A stretch of DNA of 64,000 bases from Paracoccus liaowanqingii (GTDB lineage: Bacteria > Pseudomonadota > Alphaproteobacteria > Rhodobacterales > Rhodobacteraceae): positions 1 through 64,000 of the forward strand of contig NZ_CP040765.1 in assembly GCF_004683865.2 (NCBI RefSeq), written 5' to 3'. The notes under the pieces are model-generated. The model saw only the letters and a list, made by a program, of their open reading frames with translations, ran no database searches and was not told the origin of the DNA. Shown piece by piece: positions 17,971 through 28,167 of the stretch (position 1 is the first letter of the stretch; every line of letters starts with the position of its first letter). Made by a program: the position numbers and the translations under genes.

Positions 17971-19695
17971 TCATGCCCTAACCCTTTCCCTTGTCTTGGC
18001 GTCGACCTCCCGTCTTGGCGAGGGGCGCTGCGGCTCTTGCCAGATATGCGAGGAAAAGCCGGACCGTCCCGGATTGTTGATCACGACCCCAAAAAGCATC
18101 GCGCCGCTCTGCTCGATCTGCCGCGCGGCTTCGACGATCTCGTCGATGATGCAATTGGGGGTCGCGATCAGGATGACGGCATCCGCGTGACGAGCCAGCG
18201 CCCGGGCATCGGACGATTCCGACAGCGGGGACAGATCGAGCAGGACGTCGCCCAGGGACCGCATCCGCCGGAAGACGTCAGCGACGCCCGGATCGCGCGT
18301 ATCGGCAAGTTTTTCCGAATAATCGGCCAGCTCCGAACTGGGAAGCAGCCGACTGCCGGCGACATTCAACAGCTTCAGCCCGTCCGGATCCTCGACCGGG
18401 GACGAGTGCCTGAAATGCCACGTCAGCCCGCGCTTGCCCCCCCGCATGTCGGCATCGACAACAACGGTCTCGCGACCTGCCTTGCGCATCACCTCGGCAA
18501 GGCTGGTCGCGATCGTGCTGCAGCCGGTTCCCACACTCCAGGAGACCAAGGCGATACTGCGGCTTCGGTCCTGGGATTCGGTCCCGAAGCTCAGGTTGAT
18601 CGCGGTGCGCAAGTCGCGCACGGCCATCGCAAAGGCCTTGCCCCGATCTCCTCGGGCAGAGGTCTTTGCCTTGGGGATCACGGCCAGTATCCCCAGATCA
18701 TAGTCGGTGCCCAGTTTCCGGCCGTCCCCGACCTTGCGGTTCAGCGCGGACCTCATCGCGATGACGAAGATCCCGGTGAGCAGACCCAGCATCCCGCCAA
18801 GGGCCGCGATCAACTTGACGCGGGGGGCCGAAGGCTCCAGCGGAACCAATGCCGCGCCGATGATCCGGGCATCGGCATTTGAGATCAGGATCTCGGGCAG
18901 CGTTCCCTGCCGGACGGCTGCTGCGGCGGCGGCGACCTCTCTTTCCAGAGCGTCGACACGGCTTTGAACGAACTCCGCCCCTCCCGATGCGGCCGCCGCC
19001 GTGAAGCTGACCGATTGCAGCAGATAGGCCGAGGCGCCGGCATTGGCGATCCGGGCCGCAAGCTCGGGGTAGGCGGATGAGTAGGAGATTTCGATCACGT
19101 AGGACTGCCCGATCCTGTGGGCACTGAAACGGTCGCGAAAGCGGGCAAAAGCCTCTGCACGTTCTCGCTGTTCCATGGCATTTTCGGGCTGCGCCGAGTC
19201 CTCTGGCAGTGCCGGAACGTCCAGCGCTGTGCCGATGTCGGGAAGGGCAGGGGCAGGGTTGATCGCGGTCGGCATTTCAGCCGGGGCTTCGACCCCGGGC
19301 TCGGGTTGAACCTCCGGGTGCGTGGCCAGCCCCAGGTTCTCGAACACGATGCGCTGCAGCCGTTCCGACCGGATCACCTGCAACTGGCTGTCGACGCGGT
19401 TCAGGTCAAGCGGTCTGTTGACGACCGTTTCGCCTGGCCCGCCGCGCGACGAACTCGGTGCCTCGAAGATCAGCGTCGCCGTCGCCGTATAGACCGGGGG
19501 CAGCGACTGCGCGTAGAGGAACGCGGCGGCGAGGCAGACGAGAACCCAGATGCCGAGCGGCAAGAACGTGCGGCGGATGACCGCGCTTATCGCTTTGACC
19601 AGGGCAGAGGGGCCGTCCTCTGTGAGGGCGGTTCGTCTGGCCGGCTGACGTTCGGGGGGCATGGCCTTGCCGATTCCGCCCTTGTCCTGGATCAT
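17971..19695 (-). CDS. Wzc/ExoP-like polysaccharide co-polymerase with a degenerate kinase domain
   Basis: 574 residues. It has a Wzz-type N-terminal domain with two membrane segments (about 46-63 and 293-313) around a periplasmic part with heptad-like helices (residues 240-262), then a cytoplasmic BY-kinase-like domain. Walker A', VVVDADMRGGKRG (Asp414, Asp416), and a Walker B-like DVLLDLSPL are present. The P-loop reads SWSVGTGCSTIA (386-397), with Cys392 where the kinase lysine should be, and the C-terminal tail has no tyrosine cluster. It probably controls chain length and export through its membrane domains but is unlikely to autophosphorylate. The start overlaps the upstream gene by ATGA. 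Confidence 0.85.
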   Translation of the reverse strand: MIQDKGGIGKAMPPERQPARRTALTEDGPSALVKAISAVIRRTFLPLGIWVLVCLAAAFLYAQSLPPVYTATATLIFEAPSSSRGGPGETVVNRPLDLNRVDSQLQVIRSERLQRIVFENLGLATHPEVQPEPGVEAPAEMPTAINPAPALPDIGTALDVPALPEDSAQPENAMEQRERAEAFARFRDRFSAHRIGQSYVIEISYSSAYPELAARIANAGASAYLLQSVSFTAAAASGGAEFVQSRVDALEREVAAAAAAVRQGTLPEILISNADARIIGAALVPLEPSAPRVKLIAALGGMLGLLTGIFVIAMRSALNRKVGDGRKLGTDYDLGILAVIPKAKTSARGDRGKAFAMAVRDLRTAINLSFGTESQDRSRSIALVSWSVGTGCSTIATSLAEVMRKAGRETVVVDADMRGGKRGLTWHFRHSSPVEDPDGLKLLNVAGSRLLPSSELADYSEKLADTRDPGVADVFRRMRSLGDVLLDLSPLSESSDARALARHADAVILIATPNCIIDEIVEAARQIEQSGAMLFGVVINNPGRSGFSSHIWQEPQRPSPRREVDAKTRERVRA

Positions 19696-21710
19696 GAAAC
19701 TTTCCTTGCCGTGGTTATCTTGGCTGCCCGTTCAGGCTCTAGGTGGCCCCGGATCAGGTCGCCTAAAGCCATGAGATTGCCGCGCAACCTGCCCCTGCGG
19801 TCGATGAAGGGCTCGGGCACGGGTGCACGCAGGACGTTGCTGCACAAGTTGCGAAAGATCTGACCCGCGACCTGACCCGTCGACATGGTCCTTTTGCCCA
19901 GCATATAGACGGGGTTGACGATTTGCGAATAGCCAAGGCGCTCTCCGGCCACACGCCCCCGTTTCACGCCCATGTGCACGCCGCGCAGATCGGACGACCG
20001 GGCCATCCGCCCCCCGTCATGGGCAAGCTTTGCCGCGAAGTCGCGATCTTCCAGCCAGCCGTACAGGACCAGCCGTTCGTCGAACGCATGCCCCTGGATC
20101 GCGTCCGCGCGGAATGCCATGTTGCAGCCATAGGGGCTGAAAGGTTCAGTCCATGCGGGAATGCCGCCGGCGAGCGCGTTCGTCACGATCTGGACCGCGG
20201 TCGGGAAGGCGATTCCCTTGCCCTTGATCCCATCGGCCAGCACATGCCCCGTCAGCGCCGAGACCGAGGATTCATCGCGGAATATCTGGACGGCGGCGGC
20301 CAGCCAACCCGGGTCGGCGACGAAATCATCATCAAAGAACACCACCGTCCGGATCCCCTGCGGCAGGGCTGCCAACCCGGTGTTGCGCTGCGCGGGCAGG
20401 CCGGGTGGGCCGGTTACGACGGTGACGCCCGGCATCTGCACAAGGTCCCCCGCATCCCCCGCCTCTGCGCAGGAAACGATCATGGCAGCGGGAGAAATTG
20501 TCTGGGTCGCCAGCAGATGACGCACCGTCGCCGTGACGACATCGGGACGTCCCCGTGTGGCGACGATGACCGCCACATCTGTCGGTGGGGACATTGGCGT
20601 GGCGGATGTGGTCATTGCGGCCGGGATCGGGCGCCCTTCCGGCGCACTCAGCAGGTCCAGATAGCCTGCGGCCGTGCTTGCCCAGCTAAACAGTTGCACC
20701 TGTTCGCGCCCACGCCCGGCCAGCTCGGTCCGCAGCGCCGGAGTCCGGGCCAGGTGGGTGACATGCCCGACCCAAGCCGCTGGATCGGCGGGCGAAGCCA
20801 TCAGGGCGGCAGTGCCGCAAACCTCGGGGAGGCTTGCGCGATCCGAGGAGATGACCGCACAGTTGCGTGCCATCGCCTCGACCACGGGCAGGCCGAAGCC
20901 CTCGGTCCAGGACGGGAAGCACAGGCACAGGGCACGGTCCATCAGCCAGGCAAGATCATGGTCCGACACACGCCCGATATGAATCAGGTTGGACGCCGGG
21001 ACCGAAGCCGTGTTCTGATCTGGGACAAAGATCGCCCCATCGCCTCCGGCAATGACGATGTCGATGTCCTGTTCGGCAAGCGCGGGGGCAATCTGCGCCA
21101 GCAGTTGCAGGTTCTTGTGTCGCGCTCGTGATCCCAAGGCCAGGACAAAGGGCCGATCCCGGGTGACGACGCCGGGCGCATGGCGCGCCAGGGCCGGATC
21201 CCAGGCCAAGGCATGTTCATGCCCGTTCGGCAGCACGGCGATATCGCTGACGCGCACCGGCAAATGCCGCGCAAGCTGACGAGCCGACGCTTGCGACACC
21301 GTCGTCATTCGTGCCGCACGTCGCGCGATCATGGGTTGAAGGCGTTTATAGAGGTGACGAAAGGCAGAGCCATAGCTGTCCGGGGCAACAAAGACATTGG
21401 CATCGTGAATGCACACGATCTGGTCCGCCTTGCCGGCCGGCGCGGTGTTGCATAGGTTCAATAGGCGTCCCCGGCACAGCCAGGGAAGCTCGATCTGCTC
21501 CCAAAGATGTCCCGACAGGTTTCCGCAGGCGACCAGCGCCAGCCCGCCAAGGCCCGGATCGCTGACGCCGGTGGGCGCCAGGATGCGCGCGGACATCGTT
21601 TCCGCCGTCATCACCGCGTCGACAGCTCTGATCACATTGTGAGCGTATCGCTGGACCCCCGTCATTCCCTGACCGAGGAAACGACCATTGATCGTGAATT
21701 CTGTGGTCAT
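19692..21710 (-). CDS. two-domain glycosyltransferase: GT4 fused to GT2
   Basis: 672 residues in one uninterrupted frame. Residues 1 to about 365 are GT4 (GT-B): GQGMTGVQRYAHNVI at the N-terminus, LGSRARHKNLQLL and SWTEGFGLPVVEAMARN with the E-x7-E motif. After a short linker (PAAMTTSATPMSPPTDV) residues from about 383 are GT2 (GT-A): AVIVATRGRPDVV, GLPAQRNTGLAAL, and VVFFDDDFVADPGW with the metal-binding Asp cluster. The protein could add two sugars in sequence, or one domain may be structural. It overlaps the polymerase gene upstream and the Wzc-like gene downstream by ATGA. Confidence 0.88.
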   Translation of the reverse strand: MTTEFTINGRFLGQGMTGVQRYAHNVIRAVDAVMTAETMSARILAPTGVSDPGLGGLALVACGNLSGHLWEQIELPWLCRGRLLNLCNTAPAGKADQIVCIHDANVFVAPDSYGSAFRHLYKRLQPMIARRAARMTTVSQASARQLARHLPVRVSDIAVLPNGHEHALAWDPALARHAPGVVTRDRPFVLALGSRARHKNLQLLAQIAPALAEQDIDIVIAGGDGAIFVPDQNTASVPASNLIHIGRVSDHDLAWLMDRALCLCFPSWTEGFGLPVVEAMARNCAVISSDRASLPEVCGTAALMASPADPAAWVGHVTHLARTPALRTELAGRGREQVQLFSWASTAAGYLDLLSAPEGRPIPAAMTTSATPMSPPTDVAVIVATRGRPDVVTATVRHLLATQTISPAAMIVSCAEAGDAGDLVQMPGVTVVTGPPGLPAQRNTGLAALPQGIRTVVFFDDDFVADPGWLAAAVQIFRDESSVSALTGHVLADGIKGKGIAFPTAVQIVTNALAGGIPAWTEPFSPYGCNMAFRADAIQGHAFDERLVLYGWLEDRDFAAKLAHDGGRMARSSDLRGVHMGVKRGRVAGERLGYSQIVNPVYMLGKRTMSTGQVAGQIFRNLCSNVLRAPVPEPFIDRRGRLRGNLMALGDLIRGHLEPERAAKITTARKVS

Positions 21711-23119
21711 GCCGCCACCCTTGCCAATGACAGGTCGCTTGTCAGGGATCGGGCCGAACCGGGTGACCGCTCGGGGCGGGCAGAAGCAATGGCCGCCAAG
21801 GTGAAGAAGAACAGCCCCTGGTCGACCGTCGATCCAACCAGCATGTCGGCGGCAATCAAGCCCATGCAGCCATTGCGCGCAGCCATGCGGACATCCCTTT
21901 CAAGGGACCCTTTCGGACCGGGGTTGCGCAGAAGGGCCAGCCCGAGAAAAATCAGATAGAGCAAGGTTCCCACAAGACCGACACCCCCCAGCAGAGCTGT
22001 GCTGTAACTTGATGTCCGGATCGTCCCAAGTCCCACGCCGAGGCCGCCACTGTCGCGAAAGTTCTGAAAGCCGACCGCGTTCCAGGACCCGCGCTCGACG
22101 CCCGAATCGGTCCCCGCCTTTGAAAGCACGACCAGATCCAGATAGTCGTATACCGCCGCCGAGAGCGCGACATTCGCAACGACGGCAAGCACAAGGACTG
22201 CCGCCAACAATGGTGCCGTCAGAACGACGGCCGAACTGATCCGGGCGCGCTTGGCGGTGCCGCACCTCGTCAGTGCGGTCATGTACAGCACGATGACCAT
22301 GACCGGCAGCATGGCGATTGCCGTGGAAGAGGTGGACATCAGCCCCAGTACGAAAGTCCCGGCCGTCAGCGGGCCCGTGAGCCAGGGCCTGTGCCCACAC
22401 AGCCACAAGGTCCCGATAAATCCAAATGCCCCCAATGAGGCCCTCGCAAAGGTAGACGCTTCGGCAAATGCGCCGGCAATGCGCTTCATGCCCTCGACAG
22501 CAGTTTCCGTGTGCATCGCGTAATTGGCGTTGCGCATGAAATCCATCAGACCCTGCGTCCCTGAAAGATAGGTCAGCACGTCCAGAATTCCGAAGGCGAC
22601 GTTGGCGGTGACATAGCCGGTCGCCGCGATTGCCGCGGTCCGGAAACCCTCGGATGTCGCCGCCAGACTGGCGATGATCAGGAAGACCATGAGACTTGAG
22701 ATCATATAGATGCTCTGGGTGAAATTGCTCGATACCGGGCCGAGGGGAACGGTAAAGCCGGAATCTTCGTATTGAGAGGTGCCCAAGGGAATGATCTGGG
22801 TCAGTCCCGACATCACCTTGGGATAAAAGAATGCCGTTATCAGCCCATAGGCCACAAAGCAGAAGATCCAGAAACCCGGTCGGGTCGGGTGCAATGCCGT
22901 GAGAATTGCGGCGCACTGATCGCGTCGAACCAGGGTCGCCAACGCGACCGCCGCGATAAACAGATGCGCCGGCGGAATATTGGCACCTCCAAGAAAAACC
23001 GCAGCAGCAGCGCCGAAAATCGAGGTCGTCACCAGCGCAATGATCATGACGCTGTAGTCGAGGCACAGGCATGCAACCATCAAGACCAGCGTGAAAAGAC
23101 CAATCGGCTCGATGCTCAT
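21707..23119 (-). CDS. Wzy/ExoQ-like polysaccharide polymerase (O-antigen ligase family)
   Basis: 470 residues with about ten to twelve predicted membrane helices and a larger hydrophilic loop in the second half (LVVLSKAGTDSGVERGSWNA, then GLGVGLGTIRTSS), the pattern of O-antigen ligase/Wzy proteins. The GLGVGLG stretch after an R-x-x-x-W segment is typical of ExoQ-type polymerases. It likely joins lipid-linked repeat units on the periplasmic face. First gene of a coupled run (polymerase, GT4-GT2, Wzc-like). Start at ATG 23119; a promoter must lie in the 745-bp region upstream. Confidence 0.83.
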   Translation of the reverse strand: MSIEPIGLFTLVLMVACLCLDYSVMIIALVTTSIFGAAAAVFLGGANIPPAHLFIAAVALATLVRRDQCAAILTALHPTRPGFWIFCFVAYGLITAFFYPKVMSGLTQIIPLGTSQYEDSGFTVPLGPVSSNFTQSIYMISSLMVFLIIASLAATSEGFRTAAIAATGYVTANVAFGILDVLTYLSGTQGLMDFMRNANYAMHTETAVEGMKRIAGAFAEASTFARASLGAFGFIGTLWLCGHRPWLTGPLTAGTFVLGLMSTSSTAIAMLPVMVIVLYMTALTRCGTAKRARISSAVVLTAPLLAAVLVLAVVANVALSAAVYDYLDLVVLSKAGTDSGVERGSWNAVGFQNFRDSGGLGVGLGTIRTSSYSTALLGGVGLVGTLLYLIFLGLALLRNPGPKGSLERDVRMAARNGCMGLIAADMLVGSTVDQGLFFFTLAAIASARPERSPGSARSLTSDLSLARVAA

Positions 23120-23864
23120 GACGATATGTTCTTAACGCCCGGAATACCGAAAGCCGAACGAGACGACCTGTCTGACGGCATCAGATTGTCAGTTCGCCAT
23201 CGGCAAGGCTGTCGGGCCAAAGTCGGCGTGCGCGCATCAAGCGGCACGACCTGAAAACTTTCTGAATAGGCGGGGCAATTATCGGGCTTTACGAACAAGA
23301 TTACAGCCTTTCACTCGAAAAATTCAGACGGAAAATGCCCTTTTTTCTGAAGTCATCAAGCTCCAGAATCCGTTAATCTGATTATACCAAGAAATCCAAG
23401 TGACTCAATCTTCGTCGTATTCGACGACCGCGATCAGCCTAAATAAATGGCATCTTCCGAGGCATGGGGCCGAAGTTCATTCCTGAGTTGCAAATTACAA
23501 TGGCGGACGAATCAAGGTCACAAATCGACCATCCAGAGAGATAAACGTGTGCGTCAAAGTTTTAAATCATGTTTAGGTTGCAATATGTCATATGCATCTT
23601 TACCCGATACTTCATCCGGTCTGGCGCGACATCTCGCATGGGCCATCGAAGCAAGTTCGCGGTCCCTGGTCGGCGCCGGTATTTTCGGCTCAGAGACCAA
23701 TCGACAATATGATCAGCAAGGCGGGCGGCTTGGGATCTCGAGCAGCTGTTTCCACGTCAACAAGGGTTCAGCACCCTGCAGATTTGCTCACCTAATACCA
23801 TAAATATGAAGGAACTTTGTTTTAATGGCAGATACTTGCACCACATGATAAACCGCCAGAGCGA
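23120..23864. other. long intergenic region between the polymerase and the priming transferase genes
   Basis: About 745 bases, AT-richer than the flanking genes, between two minus-strand genes. Open frames here (for example 23447-23803, plus strand) have no recognised motifs or coding character. The promoter for the polymerase-led operon should lie within the part near 23120-23400. I see no clear terminator. Confidence 0.4.
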
Positions 23865-24635
23865 TTAAAGCCCCGTCCGCTTGAGTACGGCACCTGCCGT
23901 CCTGAGAAGGATGCCCATATCCTTCATCAAGCGGACGTCCTGCACGTAACTCATGTCGAGACTGACGCGCTCGCTATACTCCAGGACGTTTCGGCCCGAT
24001 ACCTGCCACAAGCCCGTCATCCCCGGCCTGACCGCAAAGCACGGACCTGCGGCCTCGCCATAATGATCAAGCTCAGGTCTTATGACCGGGCGAGGCCCGA
24101 CAAAACTCATGTCTCCGCGAACTACGTTCCAGAACTGAGGAAGCTCATCCAAGCTGGTTCTTCGAAGAAAGTTTCCGATGCGCGTTACGCGGGGATCGTG
24201 TTTCAACTTGAAGTTTCGTTGCCACTCTTCCTTCAGCTCGGGATGATCCTTGAGGTACTGGTCTAATTTTGCCTCAGCATCCACAACCATGGTGCGGACC
24301 TTCCAGCAATAGAAATCTTTGCCGTTCCTCCCCACCCGGCGATGACCGAAAAATGCAGGCCCCCCATCGAGCCGAACAAGGCCACAGATAATCAAGATCG
24401 CCGTCAAAACTATCGGAGCGGCAATTGCAACCATTGCAAGATCTAGGATTCTCTTGCCGTTGTTTCTGTATGAAAAGCGACCTCGATGCAGTGTTGCTTC
24501 TGCTACATTGTATGAATCTTCAGTGAAATTTGACAACCCAAACCTCCATACACGATGTGAATCGCTGACTGGTGAATATCTTGGATGTTCAGAAAGACGG
24601 CCCGCGGGCGGCTTGCTCTCGAAATATAACTGCAT
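23865..24635 (-). CDS. ExoY-like undecaprenyl-phosphate sugar-1-phosphate transferase
   Basis: 256 residues, bacterial sugar transferase family (small, monotopic PGT type). One hydrophobic segment ([20 protein letters not shown] near 65-84) is followed by the catalytic domain: [17 protein letters not shown], the hallmark [20 protein letters not shown], and [16 protein letters not shown]. It starts repeat-unit synthesis by moving a hexose-1-phosphate (often Gal-1-P or Glc-1-P) to undecaprenyl phosphate in the inner membrane. The long N-terminal tail of about 58 residues has an uncertain start. It stands apart from the other operons. Confidence 0.92.
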   Translation of the reverse strand: MQLYFESKPPAGRLSEHPRYSPVSDSHRVWRFGLSNFTEDSYNVAEATLHRGRFSYRNNGKRILDLAMVAIAAPIVLTAILIICGLVRLDGGPAFFGHRRVGRNGKDFYCWKVRTMVVDAEAKLDQYLKDHPELKEEWQRNFKLKHDPRVTRIGNFLRRTSLDELPQFWNVVRGDMSFVGPRPVIRPELDHYGEAAGPCFAVRPGMTGLWQVSGRNVLEYSERVSLDMSYVQDVRLMKDMGILLRTAGAVLKRTGL

Positions 24636-25052
24636 TCTTGATTCTGGTGAACTGAATCGCCCAGGAATCTATAAATTAACTTGGAACGGTTTAAAAAACG
24701 CGCAGTTATCACCGGATATTATTATGTCTGCTCTTTCGCTATCGCATGGATTGTTTCAGATGGTGGCTGTTAAACCATTTCCGACGTCACAACATAATGG
24801 ATGCCCGGCTTGATCGTAAAAATATTGGATGATTGTCCTGCAAACGCTGTTATAGGTTTGCCAGGCTAGCCGCATTCAGGGCCTGTCCGATAAGGACATT
24901 CCTTGCAAAAACATTGAAGACGCGATCAGCCATTAGGAACTTGACCGGGTTATTCACTCCACGGTGCTAGTTTGCGGAATGTTTCCTTTCACGGCTTGCA
25001 GCCGACAGTCAGATAAGCGCCCTGCCGTGCGGTGATCGGTTGTCCGACGGCT
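24636..25052. other. intergenic region upstream of the priming transferase gene
   Basis: About 417 bases without a recognised gene, AT-rich between 24640 and 24830. It should hold the promoter of the ExoY-like gene and the end of the HAD-protein transcript. No clear hairpin terminator was found. Confidence 0.4.
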
Positions 25053-27034
25053 TCACGCTTGTCGCGGCTTGGAAAGCGCGCGCAGGACATGAGCAGAATC
25101 AAGGGCAGGCAGAAGCACATGTCGGAACAGAGGAAACTCGCGCGTGATCGCGCCTTCCCTCCAAAGCTGCTGTTTGATCAACCTCAGCTTTTCCAAGACA
25201 GGAACATCCTGGCCGATCCCGTCCGAAACGGTGTCCGATCGTCCGAAATCGGTCGAGCGTGGGCCCAGACCGATGCACTTCAGATCCGCCTGATCGGGAT
25301 ATACGATGGCACGTTTCAACTGCCGCCAGGCATAGTCTGCGTCCTCTAGAACGCGTGCCCCGCCCCCTGATCCGGCAGGGCGTCGATATAGGCAAGCGCC
25401 CCGGCAAGGAGTGCATTATCCCGTTCGGGTTCGATCGCCCCGAATGACAGATTCCCGCTGTTTGCGGCGACGGTTCCCTGTTCGGTTTCGTGAAACAACC
25501 GCACCGAGGGTGCGGCGGGTTCGAACAGGCTTTCGATCAGGTGCCAATAGCGCAGGATGCAGGTCTGGGGCTTCAGCGGGTTGTACAGGTTCTGTTCGAC
25601 CATCAGCCCGGACACCTTTGAAAAATGCTCCTCGCTGTGGCCCTTGTAGTTCGCCCTGGCAAACTGCACGGTCTCGAAGGAAACATCGGGAAAGCCTGCC
25701 GCCAGAAGCCGTTGCGTGCTGCCGTAGAGCCCGGTGTCGCATAGGATGATCCGCGTCGCTCCGCGCGACACCTGCATCAGATGGCGATGGAACAGGTGGT
25801 TCTGCCGGGCAATGGCTGCGATGACCGGGGCGCCCGAAGGGCTGTCGAGCATGTCAAACAGGTGCGCGGGATCAAAGGGACCTTGCCAGCCGGGGCCGGG
25901 TTCGGCTTCGCCGCCAATCGCCTTGGCCACATCGGCAAAGGTGGACCCCTTGAACTCGCGCCCGATTTCTTCCAGCGCTGCCGGGCTGCGCGTCATGATT
26001 GCCGCCCGTGCGGCTACAAGACGCGAGACGAGAATGGTGTCGCAGCGTGCGATGGGCGGCAGACGAAGGCGATCCGACAGGCGCTCGAAGACCTCGCGGA
26101 TCCCGACACCCCCCCGGGCGCAGAACAGCAGGGCCGTGTCGCCCGAGGTCTGAGCCTCGGCCATGTACAGCCAGAGGCGGAGGGCGAAGGCTGCTGCCAA
26201 AGGCCCAAGCACCGACCTTCCGAAGGCCTCCGGTCCGGTGACGGGCGCGGCGCTCGGACCTGCGCCCCGTGCCAACCGCGCAAGGCGGACCTGGCGCCCC
26301 ACTTCTGCAAAGCCGCCATGTGCCCGGGTCGACCGGCGATGCAATCCGCTGCGTGGCCCGTAATGGGTGCGAAGACCAAGCCCGCGCGGGACAAGATCGT
26401 CAGCCGTCCTGTCATCGCCAAGATGCAGCATGCGCGCGGTCGGCACGCCTTCGATTGTTGCGATGCGGGTGAACAGCGTACCCTCGCGCTTGGTTGCACC
26501 CTCGTCCGCGCTTGAATACACACTATCCAGCAGCCCCTTACCGCAGCAATGATCGATCAGCGCTGTAATCTGAACACCTGACAACGTGGTATCGCTGATG
26601 GCGACGACCCGGCGGCCCATGGTTTTCTGACGGCGCAGGAATGCCACCAAGGGCAGGTTGGGGCGAAGGTGCATCTTTTCCTGCGCGACCTCGAGGCTTG
26701 TCCGGAGCGCGACAAGGGCGCCGATCTGGCTGGCAGGCAGGCCGAGAATCGTCAATTGGCGGGCAACGATGTCGGCCAGCCGTACCTCACCGCGGCCATT
26801 GCCCGTTTCCAGCGCGCGGAACGCCTGACGTTTCGCCTGAAGTCGCGCCTCGGCAAGCGTATCGGGCCGCAGGCTGAACCCTCGCGCGGCCAGAATTTCG
26901 GCAAGCCGACGCTCGGCGGCGAAGATGCGCGCCCGCTCGGATACGCCATCCCGCAGAAGCAAAGTATCGAACACGTCGGTCGATACCAGAGCTGCGCCGT
27001 CGATCAGATGATGGTCCGGAGCCCTCCACCTCAT
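25053..27034 (-). pseudogene. HAD-like hydrolase-domain protein, probably frameshifted near its C-terminus
   Basis: The main frame, 25346-27034, gives 562 residues. Its N-terminus has HAD motif I (VSTDVFDTLLLRDG, residues 17-30). Further on are VVAISDTTLSG (motif II region) and MLHLGDDRTADD (motif IV). The second half resembles a distinct globular domain (LLFCARGGVGIREVF, IILCDTGLYGSTQRLL). The frame ends at GHAF stop (25346), but the next frame continues without a stop from about 25365 to 25053 with protein-like sequence (RVLEDADYAWRQLKRAIVYP, SDTVSDGIGQDVPVLEKLRL). One missing base in the G-rich run near 25365-25375 would join them into about 660 residues. Either the tail was lost or the sequence has an error. 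Coupled to the upstream GT4 gene by ATGA. Confidence 0.6.
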
Positions 27035-28167
27035 TGGCCCACCGCCGATCTGAGCGCGGCGGCATGGGCATGCACGACCCGCCCGGCGCTGTAATCGTCC
27101 ATCGCCTTGCGTCGAAGATCGGCATGGGCCTGCTCGGCCTGGATGTTGTCGCGGTAATAGCGCATGGCATCCGCCAGTGCGTCTTCATCGCCGGGGGGGA
27201 CCAGCATGCCGAACCGCCGGTCGGTCAAGATATCACTGGGACCGAAGTCGCAATCGGTCGAGACGACGGGCAGGCCAAAGCGCAAGGCCTCGCAAATCGC
27301 CAGCGACCATCCCTCCCACCGCGAGGCCGAGACGAAGACGTCGCTTGATCGGAGCGGTATTTCGGGGCTGGTCGGGTAATGCTCGATGCGGACCGCGTGG
27401 CCGAGGCCCAGTTCGCGGATCAAGTCGCGCAGGTTCGCCTCGTCATTCCCAAATCCGACCAAGCGCAGCAGTACATCGGGCCGGTCCCTCAGCACCTGGG
27501 AAAAAGCCCGGATCAGGATGTCCTGCCCCTTTTGATGGGCAAAGCGCCCAACATTGACAAAGGTGACGGGCCGGGCGACCGGTTCCACCACATCGTCGAT
27601 ACCTGTGAATTGGCGCACGGGATTTGGCACCCAGAAGTCGGAAACATTGGTCGGGTACATCGCCTTGAATGCTCGCAATTGTCGGGGGGAGGTGCCGAAA
27701 ACCCCTCCCAGTCTATCCAGGACCAGATGGCGCATCAGGAAAAAGACGATCTGCGACCTTAGATTCATCCGTTCCAGTGCGGGGTTCCCGTGCAGATGCA
27801 TCGCAAACCTTTGCCTGCGCCCCAGACAGGCGAACCAGCATCTGACAGTCGGCTCGACCTGCGGCACGATGACAAGATCATAGCGCCGACGCCCGATCAC
27901 CCTGCGGTAGATCCGCAGAAGGTCGGCGCGGCTTCTGGCTACGCGATGGATCGCGTTGTATTTTCGGGGTCCGGACGGAAAGCTGCTGTGTACCGAAGTG
28001 TACAACACATCCACATCGAACTCGGCCCCGTATTCCTCGGCCAACCCGGTGCAGACCGTGTCGACGACGCGCTCTATCCCGGCGAAAGTCGAGGTGCCGG
28101 GCTGAATATAGAGAAACCGCAATTTTCGTGACGGCAGGCCCGGGTCATTCGAGGCAGCGCCCGTCAT
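27031..28167 (-). CDS. glycosyltransferase, GT4 family
   Basis: 378 residues. GT-B fold: RFLYIQPGTSTFAGIERVVDTV is the N-terminal glycine-rich acceptor motif. The C-terminal half has FVNVGRFAHQKGQDILIRAF and VSASRWEGWSLAICEALRFGLP with the E-x7-E pattern, then VVSTDCDFGPSDIL. It likely extends the exopolysaccharide repeat unit. It overlaps the GMC-epimerase gene upstream and the HAD gene downstream (ATGA each), so the three act as one operon. Confidence 0.9.
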   Translation of the reverse strand: MTGAASNDPGLPSRKLRFLYIQPGTSTFAGIERVVDTVCTGLAEEYGAEFDVDVLYTSVHSSFPSGPRKYNAIHRVARSRADLLRIYRRVIGRRRYDLVIVPQVEPTVRCWFACLGRRQRFAMHLHGNPALERMNLRSQIVFFLMRHLVLDRLGGVFGTSPRQLRAFKAMYPTNVSDFWVPNPVRQFTGIDDVVEPVARPVTFVNVGRFAHQKGQDILIRAFSQVLRDRPDVLLRLVGFGNDEANLRDLIRELGLGHAVRIEHYPTSPEIPLRSSDVFVSASRWEGWSLAICEALRFGLPVVSTDCDFGPSDILTDRRFGMLVPPGDEDALADAMRYYRDNIQAEQAHADLRRKAMDDYSAGRVVHAHAAALRSAVGQ

